From the NCBI GenBank assembly GCA_025765595.1, contig JAIVFH010000022.1:310001-374000 (forward strand): a stretch of DNA of 64,000 nucleotides, read 5' to 3'. Both the position numbers and the translations under genes were made by a program. This document shows, one piece after another, positions 48,001-60,030 of the stretch (position 1 is its first letter; every line of letters begins with the position of its first letter). The DNA comes from Obelidium mucronatum. Its lineage: Eukaryota; Chytridiomycota; Chytridiomycetes; Chytridiales; Chytriomycetaceae. Below the pieces are notes generated by a model, which did no database searches, was not told the DNA's origin, and saw nothing but the letters and a program-made list of their open reading frames with translations.

Positions 48001-50496
48001 GCCCATGATGCGTTGCAGTCTCTGATTAAAGCCGACGCTGATTCCAAGCTTTCATTTATTCACAAGACTGTACCAGAGTATCTCGTTAAAATTGCTTGTC
48101 ATTCGGAATGCGGAACACCAACCAGGACTTGTGATGAAGGTGCTTCTCGTCACTGTTGCCACAATCAAGCTGCTGGCCGATTCCAAATCGATTCAACTGT
48201 GACTTCATTGAACATGGCCCTTGCCTGTTTAGCCATCTTGAATTCCGATGAACAGAATGAAAAGCAACCAGCTCGATCATTATTTCGAAACATGGGGAAC
48301 TTGGATGGTTTGAAGAAGAATCCAGGATGGTCTGTACCTGGTACCTTGTCGGAAACTCTACAGTATGCTGTCACTTACTGGTCCCAGCACTTTGCCGATG
48401 CATTTTCAAAAGTTTCAATCTCCGATAGAGACGCTTTAATCCAAAGCCTCCTGTTATTTTCCAAGAGAAAGCTCCCTTATTATCTTGAGGCGCTGGTCCT
48501 TCTTGGGAAACTCAACAATACGTTTGAAGTGGTTGCCACTGTGACACACTGTCTATCTCAAGTGAAATCAACAGAATCTGAATACATCAAGTCCATTTTC
48601 CGAGACCTCAAGTTTGTTGCGTTCAACTACAGACGTTTGCTATTGGTCAATCCACTTCAAGTGTATGAGAAACCGATTGTGATGGTACCACAGGATACAG
48701 AGTACTATAAAGCGTACCATACGTTGGGAAGTGGGAAGCTGACTCTGGGTCAAGATTTGCAATGGGGAGAACTCACTTTGGTTGGTCATAAAGGCAGTAT
48801 TACAGCAACAGCTGTATCTAGCGACGAGACAACTGTGGTGTCTGCGTCAAGTGACATGACAGTCAAACTGTGGTCAGTTGAGACTGGAGAGTGTATCAAG
48901 ACACTTGTGGGCCATTTTCGTGGGGTTACTTCAGTGGCCATCACATCCGATGGGCAAACTGTGGCATCTGGGTCAAGTGATGAGACAGTCAAGCTATGGT
49001 CAGTTGAGACTGGAGAGTGCATCAAGACTCTTGTGGGCCATTCTCGTGGGGTTACTTCAGTGGCCATCTCATCAGATGGGCAAACTGTGGCGTCTGGGTC
49101 AAACGACGAGACAGTCCAGCTATGGTCAGTTGAGACTGGAGAGTGTATCAAGACACTTGTAGGCCATTCTCAGAAAGTTACTTCAGTGGCCATCTCATTG
49201 GATGGGCAAACTGTGGTGTCTGGGTCAGAGGACATGACAGTCAAACTGTGGTCAGTTGAGACTGGAGAGTGTATCAAGACACTTGGTGGCCATTCTCGAG
49301 GGGTTACTTCAGTGGCCATCTCATCAGATAGACAAACTGTGGCGTCTGGTTCAAGTGATGAGACAGTCAAGCTGTGGTCAGTTGAGACTGGAGAGTGCAT
49401 CAAGACACTTGTGGGCCATGATCTTTTTGTTACTTCAGTGGCCATCTCATTGGATGGGCAAACTGTGGTGTCTGGGTCATTTGACTTGACAGTCAAGCTG
49501 TGGTCAGTTGAGACTGGAGCGTGTATCAAGACACTCGGCCATTCTCTTTTTGTTACTTCAGTGGCCATCTCATTGGATGGGAAAACTGTGGTGTCTGGGT
49601 CATTTGACTTGACAGTCAAGCACTGGTCTGTTGAGACTGTGGAGTGCATGAAGACACTTGTGGGCCATTCTGGTTTGGTTACTTCAGTGGCCATCTCATC
49701 AGATGGGCAAACTGTGGCATCTGCGTCAGGTGACAAGACAGTCAAGCTCTGGTCAGTTGAGACTGGAGAGTGTATTAAGACACTTGTGGGCCATTCTGAG
49801 CACGTTACTTCAGTGGCCATCTCATTGGATGGGCAAACTGTGGTGTCTGGGTCAGAGGACATGACAGTCAAACTGTGGTCAGTTGAGGCTGGAGAGTGTA
49901 TCAAGACACTTGTGGGCCATTCTCATGGGGTTACTTCAGTGGCCATCTCATCAGATAGGCAAACTGTGGCGTCTGGTTCAAGTGATGAGACAGTCAAGCT
50001 GTGGTCAGTTGAGACTGGAGAGTGCATCAAGACACTTGTGGGCCATGATCTTTTTGTTACTTCAGTGGCCATCTCATTGGATGGGCAAACTGTGGTGTCT
50101 GGGTCAAGGGACAAAACAGTTAAGCTTTGGTCAGCTGAGACTGGGGAGTGTATCACGACACTTGTGGGCCATTCTGATTTTGTTCTTTCAGTGGCCATCT
50201 CATCAGATAGGCAAACAGTGGTGTCTGAGTCATTGGACACTACAGTCAAGCTATGGTCAGTTGAGACTGGAGAGTGCATCAAGACATTTGATGAAGATTT
50301 TCACAGTTCAATTGAGATTTTTACAACCAAATTTGGATTCAAAAATTCTTTTCTGGAACAAGGAAGTGATACTATTGATAAGTTTCAGAGGCTGGTGCTA
50401 CATGACAATGCGGAACACTTAGAGTCACATAAGGATGTGGTTTTTGGGTGGAAAGGAAATATTGTGTACATTTATATTTTAAGGTCATCTGAATAA
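45042..50496 (+). CDS. NACHT-WD40 (HET-E-like, NLR-type) protein
   Basis: Exons 45042-45246, 45449-45622, 45683-45763, 45847-46157, 46217-46424, 46492-47108 and 47170-50496; 1640 residues. STAND-type NTPase: Walker A GEAGTGKS (483-490), Walker B CVIVIDALDEL (~582), sensor-like LFITSRPN, then a helical arm (FIHKTVPEYLV) and twelve WD repeats. In fungi such proteins (HET-E, NWD2) act in non-self recognition and cell death. The ~325 N-terminal residues form an unrecognised effector region with a helix-rich part (DKRQLQILSERSRDVLTQLM) and three 17-residue repeats of VAEDVVEIKTDVKA type just before NACHT. Exons 1 and 2 are joined by phase (STWR-EFLDTLGAKLG); exon 1 is the least certain part. Transposon-rich DNA follows. 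Confidence 0.88.
48778..50286 (+). repeat. Twelve near-identical 126-bp WD40 repeats
   Basis: Units of 42 codons (unit 7 lacks one codon) with consensus LVGHSxxVTSVAISxDGQTV and SGSxDxTVKLWSVETGECIKT. Units 4-6 (49156-49533) and 9-11 (49783-50160) are almost the same three-unit block, 627 bp apart, showing block duplication. Differences cluster right after GH (FRG, SRG, SQK, DLF, SGL, SEH, SHG, SDF) and before the TVKLW strand (SSDE, SNDE, SEDM, SFDL, SGDK, SRDK, SLDT). Confidence 0.97.
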
Positions 50497-52806
50497 AGAC
50501 CAGCAGAGCTGGTAAGGGCACTCACACCTTTTCTAAAATCAAACCAAAGCTGTTAGAACCAGAAAGTAAAATAAGGGCCTGAGGGTTCAGAGGGCCTGAG
50601 GCTTAGAGGGCACAGGGCTAGACCAATAATGGCTGGAAGTCATGAGAGACAAAGGCAAAGTAGTACAAAGTCTGTAAGACTAATACTAATCCAGAATGTA
50701 TTGAAACTGAACTAAAACTCAGGGAAAACATGTCGCTATTTATCTAAGTTTTCAACCAAAGATAAGAAAATCAGACAACAGATACAACTTGCAAGATACC
50801 AGATATCATTACAGATACAAGAAACATTATAAATCAAGAATAGAACATTATGTAAGAACCCTTGTCACTTCTGCGGAAGGAAGCTCGTGCGGGAGCGACG
50901 TCCACCGCCCCTTCCCTGAGAGTCATAAGCTGCCACTTAGCCATACAACATCTAGCGGCTGTGATTGTCACCTACCAATTATGATAAGTTATGAGCCCAA
51001 ACAGCTTTGCTTATGTTGTGATGTGCATTGTGAATGCACAGGCTGTTTGGCTTCTCTTTGTTGGCTAGATCAAAGTGTTTGATTGTTTGACGCCTGAAAG
51101 TTTCAGGTGTTTCAGATGTAGTTATCACTGAGACTGGTGACGCCGTGTGGCGCCTTGATAGATCTGTACTCAGAACGAGTCCTTTGATGTTGTCACCAAG
51201 TTTGGTGGATGAGCGCCAGGGGGGTGGGACTCCCTTTTCCTGTTTTGCATTTTTGCAAAAGAGGAAGAGATCAAATTTTGTACCACCTCCCAGCCCAACT
51301 ACCAACCAACCACCACCCAACACAAAACCATCCCAGATGCCACAAATGCCTCCGACGTAATGAAATCAGAAGTACCTGAATTTTCCTGGATTTTTACTTA
51401 TTTTATTTGGTTGTCTGACTGTTACTTTTAAAAAAAAACAAAACCAACAGGTGCCCACCCTTCCAACCCACTGTTCCCTGCAGTATTAATATTCAAAACA
51501 TGAGACCAACCCATGGTATGTGTATTATACCTTGAATTCCCTACCTCCCAATAGCTGCAACTTTTTTATTGCTCTGTTGCACCAACCAACACCACCATTC
51601 ACCAATTTTTTTCTGTCACTTATTCCATCAATTTCGAAACCTTTTAAACCCCTCAGAATTTTCCTGGATTTTATCTATTTTCTTTGGTGGTGCGAATTTT
51701 TGTGTCTTTGCTACAATAAATAAATCCAGTTGGAAGATTTGCATTTGCTCTAGCATTAATCAGGCAGGAGAAATCAATGCCACATTGTTTTCTATCAAGT
51801 GTATTTTTCATTGTGGTATTGTGAATTTGCTACTATTTGTTCTTTCATTGGAGTTCCAGGGTCTGATCAAGTTATGCTATGCTCAATACGCAAATGATAA
51901 ATTTATAGTTGAGTGGTTTGATTGTAGCACACGCGCTGAGGAACTTGGGGTTCAGTTCCACTTTTAGCCAAACAATATCAGCTCGGCTGGCAGTTTCTAC
52001 TTATCTGTCACAATTGCACTAACAGACTCGTTGCCTGTTGATTATTTCCTGTTTTCGTATTGCCTGCCTCAATGCAACATCAGTACAAGCCCCAACTGTA
52101 ACGTTACAATTCAGGAATTTTTCATGGGCTTTTTTTCAGACTCAAGCCGAGTGTCTGAGTCCCACCCCCCTGGATGAGCGCCGTGAGGCGCCGAAACAGT
52201 TGACTTGTTTGTGGTTTGACAGGACATCGATCATTGCCCCCCAGCGTCGAGTTGCAGAATGCTCTGTGGATTTACGATCCTACGTAACAAAACTCTGCCG
52301 GTTTTTCGGTAGGTTTGCACCTGCGTGTGTTTTTGAGATGATAGTGGTGTTGCTAAATATAGACCACACGAGAGCAAACCCAACATCGTCAAACTCATAA
52401 AAGAGAGTCTTCTTTATGTTTAAGTTGTTGTTTATTAAATAAATAGTTTCTCTAAGCTATGTAGTATGCAGAAAAGAGTATGTTTCGTTGGATTGTTGTG
52501 CGCAATGATCACGTCCTCAGATGTGACGGCCTGAACCAAAATTGCTTTAGTGAGCGGATTTCAGATTTTAAGAAGTATCTCTTGTGCAGAGGTGATTTCG
52601 AAGCTTCTCGCTATTGTTTGAATTTAACGCCCTCAGACGGCATTATTAGACATGTGCCGGAATTTAGCGAGTATCGATAAACATTGTTTTAATACGATTG
52701 GTCATCGATGTTTTGAGCTGTACCGTAATTATCGATTCTTGCGGTTTATTTATCGATAAATAAAGAACTTAAATGTCAATTTCAATAATCTCTTTATTTT
52801 GCCACC
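50497..52806. other. Gene-poor region downstream of the NACHT-WD40 gene
   Basis: About 2.3 kb without a gene I can support. Short direct repeats (GAATTTTCCTGGATTTT near 51380 and 51655) and an inverted GTCCCACCCCCCTGG pair near 51217 and 52157 hint at old repeats. Small ORFs (up to ~130 codons) show no family motif. Several stretches look like transposon debris, but I cannot name the source. Confidence 0.5.
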
Positions 52807-52864
52807 TTGCTCCCAATAAATTTGTGATAGTCCAAAGGGACAATTTTTCATTTTTTCTGAACTT
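52807..52864 (+). repeat. Left copy of a 58-bp inverted repeat
   Basis: Starts TTGCTCCCAATAAATTTG and ends TTTTTTCTGAACTT. Its reverse complement is at 56120-56177 with a single mismatch (G versus A near the middle). The pair bounds 3.26 kb of non-coding DNA. Confidence 0.9.
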
Positions 52865-55800
52865 CCTTAACCCAAACGCCCAATGACGACAATTACGAAA
52901 AAAAAACTGCGAAGTCCCCATCTACTCAAGTCCCACAAACAAGAACAACCTGTCCACAGCTGAAGACCGGGTAATGAAGCTAAGCTTTGGTTTCAATCTG
53001 ACAATGTGGTCCTATCCTGTGACTGTGCAGAGTTGCTCGTGTTATGGTGAGTACTACCCCTGCAACTACCACCCTGCTAGATTACTGGCTCCCCAGTCGC
53101 TCGCGCTGTTTTTGGCGAACCTCTTCTTTACTTCTCTATTGTTTTTGTCTCTTTTGCTAAGCAACACACAATGACTTTTTGCAGCCAAAGCTTGCGCCGT
53201 CACCGCCACAGTCAACCCAAGACAGAGTCTGTCTGGTCTGTCAACCAAACCCAATTCGCTTTGTTCCCCAATGGGAAGAATCGGTAAAAAGCAGGTGTGT
53301 TCGATACCTGTCAAGTTCAAAACTCCAACATTGTCCTCCTCTGCTACCACCACTCCTCATACCATCTTTATGAAATGTATGCTAGCTCCCTTTTTATTTC
53401 TCAGTTATATTCTGATTAGTTAACAGCAGCTAAATTTAGTACACGGCCTCAAAGCGAAATGTCATGTGTACATGTTGATTGAACAACAGACTGCGCTTTG
53501 GGAAAGCCGGCAGTAGAAAACCTGCAAACGTTCATGAATGCTTGGATCCCCAGCAATATCTTATTCATTGAACATGCCCTGGCGAAAACTGGCCGAGGCC
53601 TTTAATTCGTGATTCTCCAGTCATACGCAAAGTCCTTGACAAGCTACCAGTCAATACGCTAAATCCTTGACAAGCACTCTTATGCTGCAGTATGCAAACC
53701 GCGGTCTTATCTGGAGTCATTACCAAATCATCCATAGTCACTTGTTTGCTCAGTTTGGGCTATGAAGGTCTGGACATCCCCGCTCAAGATCCTTTGTGAG
53801 TAATGCAAATTTTGCGTGTGTAAATTTGTATTGAGTATTAGTTGGGACTCTATTTTTTCGAAACAATTCCAGTCAGGAGTGGGTGAGACAGTTTTGGTGC
53901 CAGGAGCTATTCTATTGCATGAAAGGCTGTATGTAGTATAGTGTTGATATTGGGATGTCTCAAGTAGGATTACGTGTGTTTTTGTGTTTTTATTAAAAAA
54001 TATTTGAAATCTATAACCCTTGCACCGCGTTGTATGTATAAAACAAGAATATTCGCTCTATAAATATCTTTATAATCTTATTTTGAACAAGTCTTTGAAG
54101 TTTGAAGTGTTTCCTACATCTTTTGGTGGAGTAGTTAAAAAAAGCGTGTTTTTGGTATTCTTCGAAAAACCAACATGACCCTCCATAGAAAGAGAAGTCG
54201 ACAATCCAAGTCCCCCATCCTTGACTCAAAAAAAACATCCAGGATATGTTTGGGCACTAATTTGACATGAACAGGAACTCTGGACACTGGCAGTTGGGCA
54301 TTGACCGAGGACAGTATTTTCAAAGTCAAAGTCAATTCCCCATTGACATCCAATAACAGATATTCTTACATTCTATTTTAAAAAAAAGATAATAAGATGG
54401 TTTCCAGATGGTCCAAGAAGGAATCCAAATATTATGATGCCCCCCCCCCCCCCCCCCCCTTTCTATGCCACAGATGATTGACATGAATATTAAAGGGCTT
54501 TCTATATATAACTTTATTGTAGTACTGACTCCTGAGTACGCGATGTTCCAATATTATCACAGTTTCAAGTTCACTCCGGCAGCCACCATACCAACAATCC
54601 ACCAAAGCATACTAAAAATCTCCCAGAGCATATCTTGCAACAGAATATCACTCAAGGAGGAGCCATCCGGCCAACCAGCAGACCTTCCGACAGCGTTTGT
54701 AAAAACTGAGTCTCAAACAGCAACAGGCCCAATCCAATGTAACAATTACTGTGAATGAAATTCCTACAGCAAAATGGGATGAAGGAAATGTGATTAGACG
54801 ATGAAGGATAGGATTAGAGCTAGCCCAAACTGACCCACGCTAACATCCACTGATTCTAGACCACACTAAATGTATTCCAAGGCAAGATTTTGCGCTTCAT
54901 AGATATGAGGAGATTCTGTCGATGGCATGCTGTCAGATAAAGAGAGTTTAATTGTTTATGTTTAAGAGGTGGTTGAAAGAGTCACTCACCCATCATGTCC
55001 AGGTTCTTTACCTCACCGCGTGAGAGGAAACAACAGCGCGGCCCAAGGAAGGAAACAACAGCACGGCCCAAGGATGGACCAGGATGTAATTAGCAGAAAT
55101 AAATTGGTTCTGCAGTTTGTTTGGTCTACTCTGACACATGGAGACAGGCATATCAATAAAATACAAAGTATGCCGCCACTGATGGGTGTATGCTCACCTT
55201 GGAAGCCAGAAATGTGCCCAACTTGTCTCACTGTGCTACTTGCTGCTCCTGTGTCACAGTCTCTCGTTCCTCCCGCTTCCAGCAGGTGCCCAAGGCACTG
55301 GTGCTCATTTGACTGTCATTCGACAGCGCTGGGTGGCGTTTGATGGAGCTAGCGTTGTACTTGCAGTTTGGCGGGACTTAGCAGTTTTTTTTTGTAATTG
55401 TCGTCATTGGGCGTTTGGGCTAAGGAACTAGAGACATACGCTCAGTCACTTTGCTTCTTCGCAGTGCAGGTTGCAACTCCAGAGAAATTAGGACTTAATG
55501 GGATTGCAACACTTGTAAGCAGAAAATTTCTTTTTAGGGGTGTTTGCAATAAGTCAGAATTTCTATTTTGATTGCCAGAAAATTGAAAGAGGCGGTCCAA
55601 ATTTAAAATCTTGGGGGGATGACCAAAAGATGTCAAACAAGCCAAAAGCAGACAGATGCTCATCATGAGTCTGCCTGCCATCCGTACTGCATACTAGGCA
55701 TTAATCTTGCCTTGAGTCACTTCTTCTTTTGCCTTCTTTTAGAGCTTCCATGATTTGTGTCAGTTGATGAAATCAATTAGAGGAAAGCTTATTCTGGTTT

Positions 55801-56119
55801 TTTAGGTGGACAAGCATGACATGACAGCAGCTGGAATATTAAATGAGTAAAACATGATTACTCAGGTCAAAAAACCCTTCTTGAGACAGTTGTGTTGTCT
55901 GGAGTTACTTTGTTTCCAAGTCAATTTTCCTTTAATTGCCAGGGAAGCAACAGCTTGAACGTGTCCATTTTCTAAAAATAGAGCTATTAAAACCCCCTTC
56001 TTAACCCTCAAACCATTTGAACAAAGTAGGAACATCTTTTCTATAAATAGAACTACAAGGAATTGGCCTTCAACCCCCTCAAACTCCCCCTTAACATGAC
56101 AGGTTGACAAGCAACCTGC
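52865..56119. other. Non-coding interval between the 58-bp inverted repeats
   Basis: No ORF above ~125 codons and none with a recognisable motif. Contains a ~20-nt poly(C) run near 54441-54460, a two-unit ~25-bp direct repeat (GGAAACAACAGCxCGGCCCA) near 55026-55074, and AT-rich sequence. Could be the inside of a non-autonomous DNA element or a degraded larger element. Confidence 0.5.
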
Positions 56120-56177
56120 AAGTTCAGAAAAAATGAAAAATTGTCCCTTTGGACTATTACAAATTTATTGGGAGCAA
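56120..56177 (-). repeat. Right copy of the 58-bp inverted repeat
   Basis: Inverted partner of 52807-52864. It lies 120 bp from the stop codon of the transposon accessory gene, so it might instead be the left end of the Harbinger-like element that follows. Confidence 0.9.
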
Positions 56178-56299
56178 CGTGTATTTTGCGACTGTCCCGA
56201 TAAAATATCATTGAATATTGCTATCACACGAAAGCTAAAAAAAACACCAACACTGCATCCAAAACACATCCCAACACACTTTGCAGGTAATTTTACCCC

Positions 56300-57067
56300 T
56301 TAACAATCCTCATCATCCTCACCATCATCATCCTCACCTCTGCCTAACCCCTCAGAGTCTCTTTCGTCAGATGTTTCAATCACAACAGGAGCTTTCTTTC
56401 CAAAACCCTTCTGCTTTGATGTAAGTACTTTGTCAATTCTCTTCTTTTGTGCTGCTGCTTTGATTTGATCACCTTTCGACAGTTTCATCAACTCCACCTC
56501 TTCCAATGGGATAGCAGCTGCAGATACAGTGGCCACATTTTGGCAATGGATGTGAGCAGCATTTTGTTTGACTAAAGACTCTTGAGCGTCAGCAATGCGA
56601 CTCAAGAACCTGGCAATTTGTTTGGTGTAGCAATGGAGGTGAGTTCCAGAAGTTGCTGCGTCAGATTCCTGAATATCTGCTAACAAGGCTTCCCTTTTGA
56701 TTGTAGTTGCTTTTTCGTCTTCATTGCTGTCACCGCATTGTTTCATCTGCAAGCATGGCAAGTTCAGCGTTTCTGGTCTTGAGCCTCGTAGAATCCACTG
56801 ACAATGCCAGTTGGGCTTTGATCATAGCTGCCAAGCCAGTATATTGGGATCTTGGTTTGAATCTTGTTTTCTTGTACCTATTTAGAGGTAAGTGGGGTGA
56901 TTTTCAGTTATGTGTTGTTGACTCAAGTGATTCTAAACATACCATTTCCCAAGCAGCAATCTCTTGCGTGGTGACAAAAACAGAGGCACCACGTCATCAA
57001 ATACGTTTTTTTCAAGAGGCGACATGGCTTTTGGTTTTGGGGACTTGGTTGGTTTCTTTCCGTACAT
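56300..57067 (-). CDS. Accessory protein of a PIF/Harbinger-like transposon (inferred)
   Basis: Exons 57067-56943, 56877-56734 and 56693-56300; 220 residues, intact and in phase. Basic N-terminus (MYGKKPTKSPKPKAMSP), a VPLFLSPRKRLLLGKWYKKTRF motif, a helical middle and an acidic tail (EDDDGEDDEDC). It faces away from the transposase gene, 141 bp from its ATG. Two-gene Harbinger elements typically carry a transposase and a DNA-binding partner; the role is inferred from this layout, as no Myb/SANT motif was clearly seen. Confidence 0.6.
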
Positions 57068-57208
57068 TTTGACAAGAAGTTAAGGAACTTCAAAGCAGCT
57101 GGATCTTTTATTTGAATTTGAATTGCAAATAAATTTCATAATGACTTTTACCTTATCTTATCCCTTTTGTTTGCGCAGTTCTAAGTTGCTAGGAGTTTTG
57201 AAATAAAG

Positions 57209-58063
57209 ATGTCATGGGCTTTTGTAATCGGAGGGCTGAGACCATCCACAGGGCTTGACGAAGAAACTATGGAGAGAATATTTGTCATGTACTGCGGACG
57301 TGGCACAGTCATCAAGACGCGGAAATATCTCTTTGACTGTTTCCAGAGCCTCAAGACAGACACAACAAAAAGAGCATCTGCAGAGTACAAGTCTCGAAAA
57401 TCATATGGATCCCTTGCAGCAAAAGTAAAAAAAGGGATTATTTACCTAGGAAGTGTGATCGATGAACTAGAAGAAGTTTGGGATGATCGCTGGTGTGATG
57501 AAAATGACATCACAGATGGGTCATTTGACCTACGCCACCGCCTCAGCCTTGATGCATTCCCTGTAAGTCCGTTTTAGTTCTATGTACTTTAAACCACTTT
57601 TATTAAGATCACAGGATAGGTTTACATCCAGCGCCCACCGCACCGCCAGCAAAGAAAGTTTTTTTCTGGAAAGTACAAGTGTCATTGCGTGAAAGTGCAG
57701 TGCCTGACAGACAACAGAGGAAACATATGCTGGATGGGAGAGAAGGTATTTAATTAATTATTTAGTCACAAAAAATTGACATCTTGTTCAGATGTTCAAG
57801 GGTCCAGGCATGACATGACCATGTACGTGCGCGATCACCCCCAATTGGATTCTGGTGAGCTTGTTCTGGCTGATAAAGGGTATGTGGGCCCCCGCGGATG
57901 CGCCTTGAGTCTGATTGTCCCCTTCAAATCATCCTGCAACAACCCACTCACCCCCTTCAAACTTGCTTACAACCACATGCATGCCATCAAGCGAATTGTG
58001 GTTGAGCATTCTTTTGGCTTTGCCAAACGCTATACAGCCATCAAGCACACCGGCCATGTTTGA
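57209..58063 (+). pseudogene. PIF/Harbinger-like DDE transposase, probably frameshifted
   Basis: Parts: 57209-57562, 57620-57745 (joined in phase) and ~57790-58063. The DDE_Tnp_4 pattern is visible: first Asp in LSLDAFPVYIQRPP, FFSGKYKCHCVKVQCLTDNRG, second Asp in GSRHDMTMYV, LVLADKGYVGP, LIVPFKSS, and Glu in RIVVEHSFGFAKRY. No AG before the third part restores phase after the GTATTT donor at 57746, so a 1-nt frameshift or a missed exon is likely. The reading frame ends at TGA after KHTGHV. Confidence 0.8.
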
Positions 58064-58189
58064 CAAATCCCACAGTCTTAATAAGCGAATCAAACTCAAG
58101 GGGACTCCCGCAATTCAGTCAAACATGGCAAAAAATGATATTGGAAATGAACCTAAACATGTCCTTTTTGGCTTTCAGCCATAAAGCTA

Positions 58190-58796
58190 TCTGCTGATTT
58201 TGTCCGTCCGTCACTTTGGAACCACACTTGACAGGAGCGCAAACTGGACCGAGGATTGTGCCGTTACCTTATTGCAAGAGCAAAAATGCCAGCAAAGTAA
58301 AAGGAAGCGCAGGACCGGGAGGGAACGCGGAAGGAACTAGATCAGAGGTCAGTATGGTGTTTTTTATTTCAGGAGAGTTGCAGAGTTCCTGAAGTCTGGA
58401 ATATCATCAAAGTTATTATCCACAGTACAACTATGTACACCTTCAAGAACCAGCAGCGGTATCCTTAGCTGTACAATAAAATGTAGCATTGAAGATTTTC
58501 TTTTATTTACTTAGAGTGAATTTTCTTTTTGTCTAAGGGCATAATCCCACTTTCTTGCTTATTTCATTTTATTTTAGATTTACTATAACTTATGAATTCA
58601 ATAAAGGTATGGCAAGCCTGTAGTGTAACAAGCTACGGCTCGAACTCATGAGAAAGAAGGGAAGTAGTTTGAATCCTGAAAGAATTTTTTTCGTGGTGGA
58701 CCGATGACGATATTTTTATGCGATGCGCTATTACACTAATTCTCAATAAAAGCCAATACATAGAAACTGATTTTTATTATTGATATATCAATCACC
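58190..58796. other. Intergenic DNA between transposon remnants
   Basis: No gene seen. Likely contains the unmarked right end of the Harbinger-like element and flanking DNA. I found no clear terminal inverted repeat here. Confidence 0.4.
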
Positions 58797-59492
58797 AGTA
58801 AAAACCGGCACATGTCTATTATTGAATATCTGGAATCACACTCCGCCAAAAAGGTTCTCAACATCAGAATGGATCCATCTGGGGAAGCCAAAAGTGACAG
58901 CATGCGTGAAGCGTGCAACCAACTATCAAAAACCATACAAATAACAATGACCGTAGCCCATAACTAGGATGGGCACTTAAACAGATATTTTAAAGTCATG
59001 ATGGAATGAGTGCAAGCTAATATAATCCAAACAGGAGTACCAATGAACTTTTGGATCAACAACACACTGTATCACACACATGTCGACAACAGAACCATCC
59101 ATGGAAAGGAAACAAAAACACCATTTGAAATATTTACAGGAAAAAATCCACTCGTCAATCATTGGAGGACACTCAACAGTATAGCGTATCCCCGCATTCT
59201 ACCTTAACATGTTAAAATTACTGATAGAAACATTGGACACATTTGCCAAACACCACAAAAAAAACTCGATGATGCAAATGCTTACCAATTTTTCCTAAAA
59301 GCACATGCTACAACACCCGTCATCCCTCTTTTCTACGGCCTCACGGAAAACAAAGACATGGGGGGTTTTGAACCATACATACATGCTATCGCTGACGGAT
59401 GTTCACACCAGCTGCCCAATGCGGGACAAGTTTACGTCACTACACCAGACATTGAATCTAACAAAATATTCTCTATACACGTCACTCAGAGA
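58797..59492 (+). pseudogene. Decayed Ty1/copia integrase fragment
   Basis: Reads as the C-terminal part of a copia integrase: SGEAKSDSMREACNQLSK, ITMTVAHN, GHLNRYFKVMME, QANIIQTGVPMNFW, VDNRTIHGKETKTPFEIFTGK, LNSIAYPRI, VKITDRNI. At least three in-frame stops (after VAHN, after VMME, after RILP) and a changed DxGGE site show it is dead. No LTRs or gag/RT parts are nearby. It is cut at 59492 by the repeat element that begins at 59493. Confidence 0.82.
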
Positions 59493-60030
59493 CAGCGCGG
59501 GGTCCGAGCGGCACGCGCGATTCGGGGTCCGAATAGGGCTCCTAATCGGATCCGATTAGGATTTAGTCCGATTCGGAGCCTAATCAGGGCCGATTAGGGG
59601 CCCTAGTAGCTCTCCTAATTGCAAATGAGCAAATAGGACTGCTCCTAGTAGCATTTGTCTGCTCCTAGTAGGACTCCTAATAGCATTTTGCTCTGCCAAT
59701 TGGAAACCAAATGGCTTTAATACAACTCCTAGTAGGTCTCCTATTGGGGCCCTATTAGCACTATTGAATGTAAAACATCTAAAATAAATGCATTTAAAGG
59801 GTAAATAAAATTTTACACAATTTTTTTATACAACTATGCAAAAATCAAAGATAAATCCAAAAAACCAAGAAAAATTCAAAAAAAACTAAGAAAAATCCAA
59901 AAAAACCAAGAAAAATCAAAGAAGTATCAAAGAAAAACAACACTCAAAATATCACTGGGTTTTCTTCTGAACAGGTTGCCTCTTCCAAGAATTTGCCAAC
60001 ACTCCCTCCTGGCACCCTTGAAAGTACTTT
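59493..60030. repeat. Dispersed repeat element, copy 1 (left end)
   Basis: Begins CAGCGCGGGGTCCGAGCGGC, then degenerate 9-12 bp motifs (TCCTAATCGG, CCGATTAGGA, TCCTAGTAGG), then A-rich DNA and the 3' end of the gene on the - strand. The same sequence starts at 63483, differing by a ~24-bp internal duplication and few substitutions. The shared left border next to two unrelated sequences marks a mobile-element end. The similarity continues to the last base of the window in copy 2, so the right limit here is not known. Confidence 0.9.

Noticed and set aside
49170..50282. Antisense ORFs over the WD40 repeats
   Set aside because: Repetitive mirror of the sense repeats (Thr/Ser-rich), no independent support.
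51569..51967. 132-codon + ORF in the gene-poor tract
   Set aside because: No family motif, hydrophobic/Asn-rich composition of AT-rich non-coding DNA, no splice partners.
58620..58690. tRNA-like stretch (GGCTCGAACTCATGAG, GTTTGAATCCTGA)
   Set aside because: No acceptor stem or consistent cloverleaf could be formed. No other tRNA or rRNA gene was seen.
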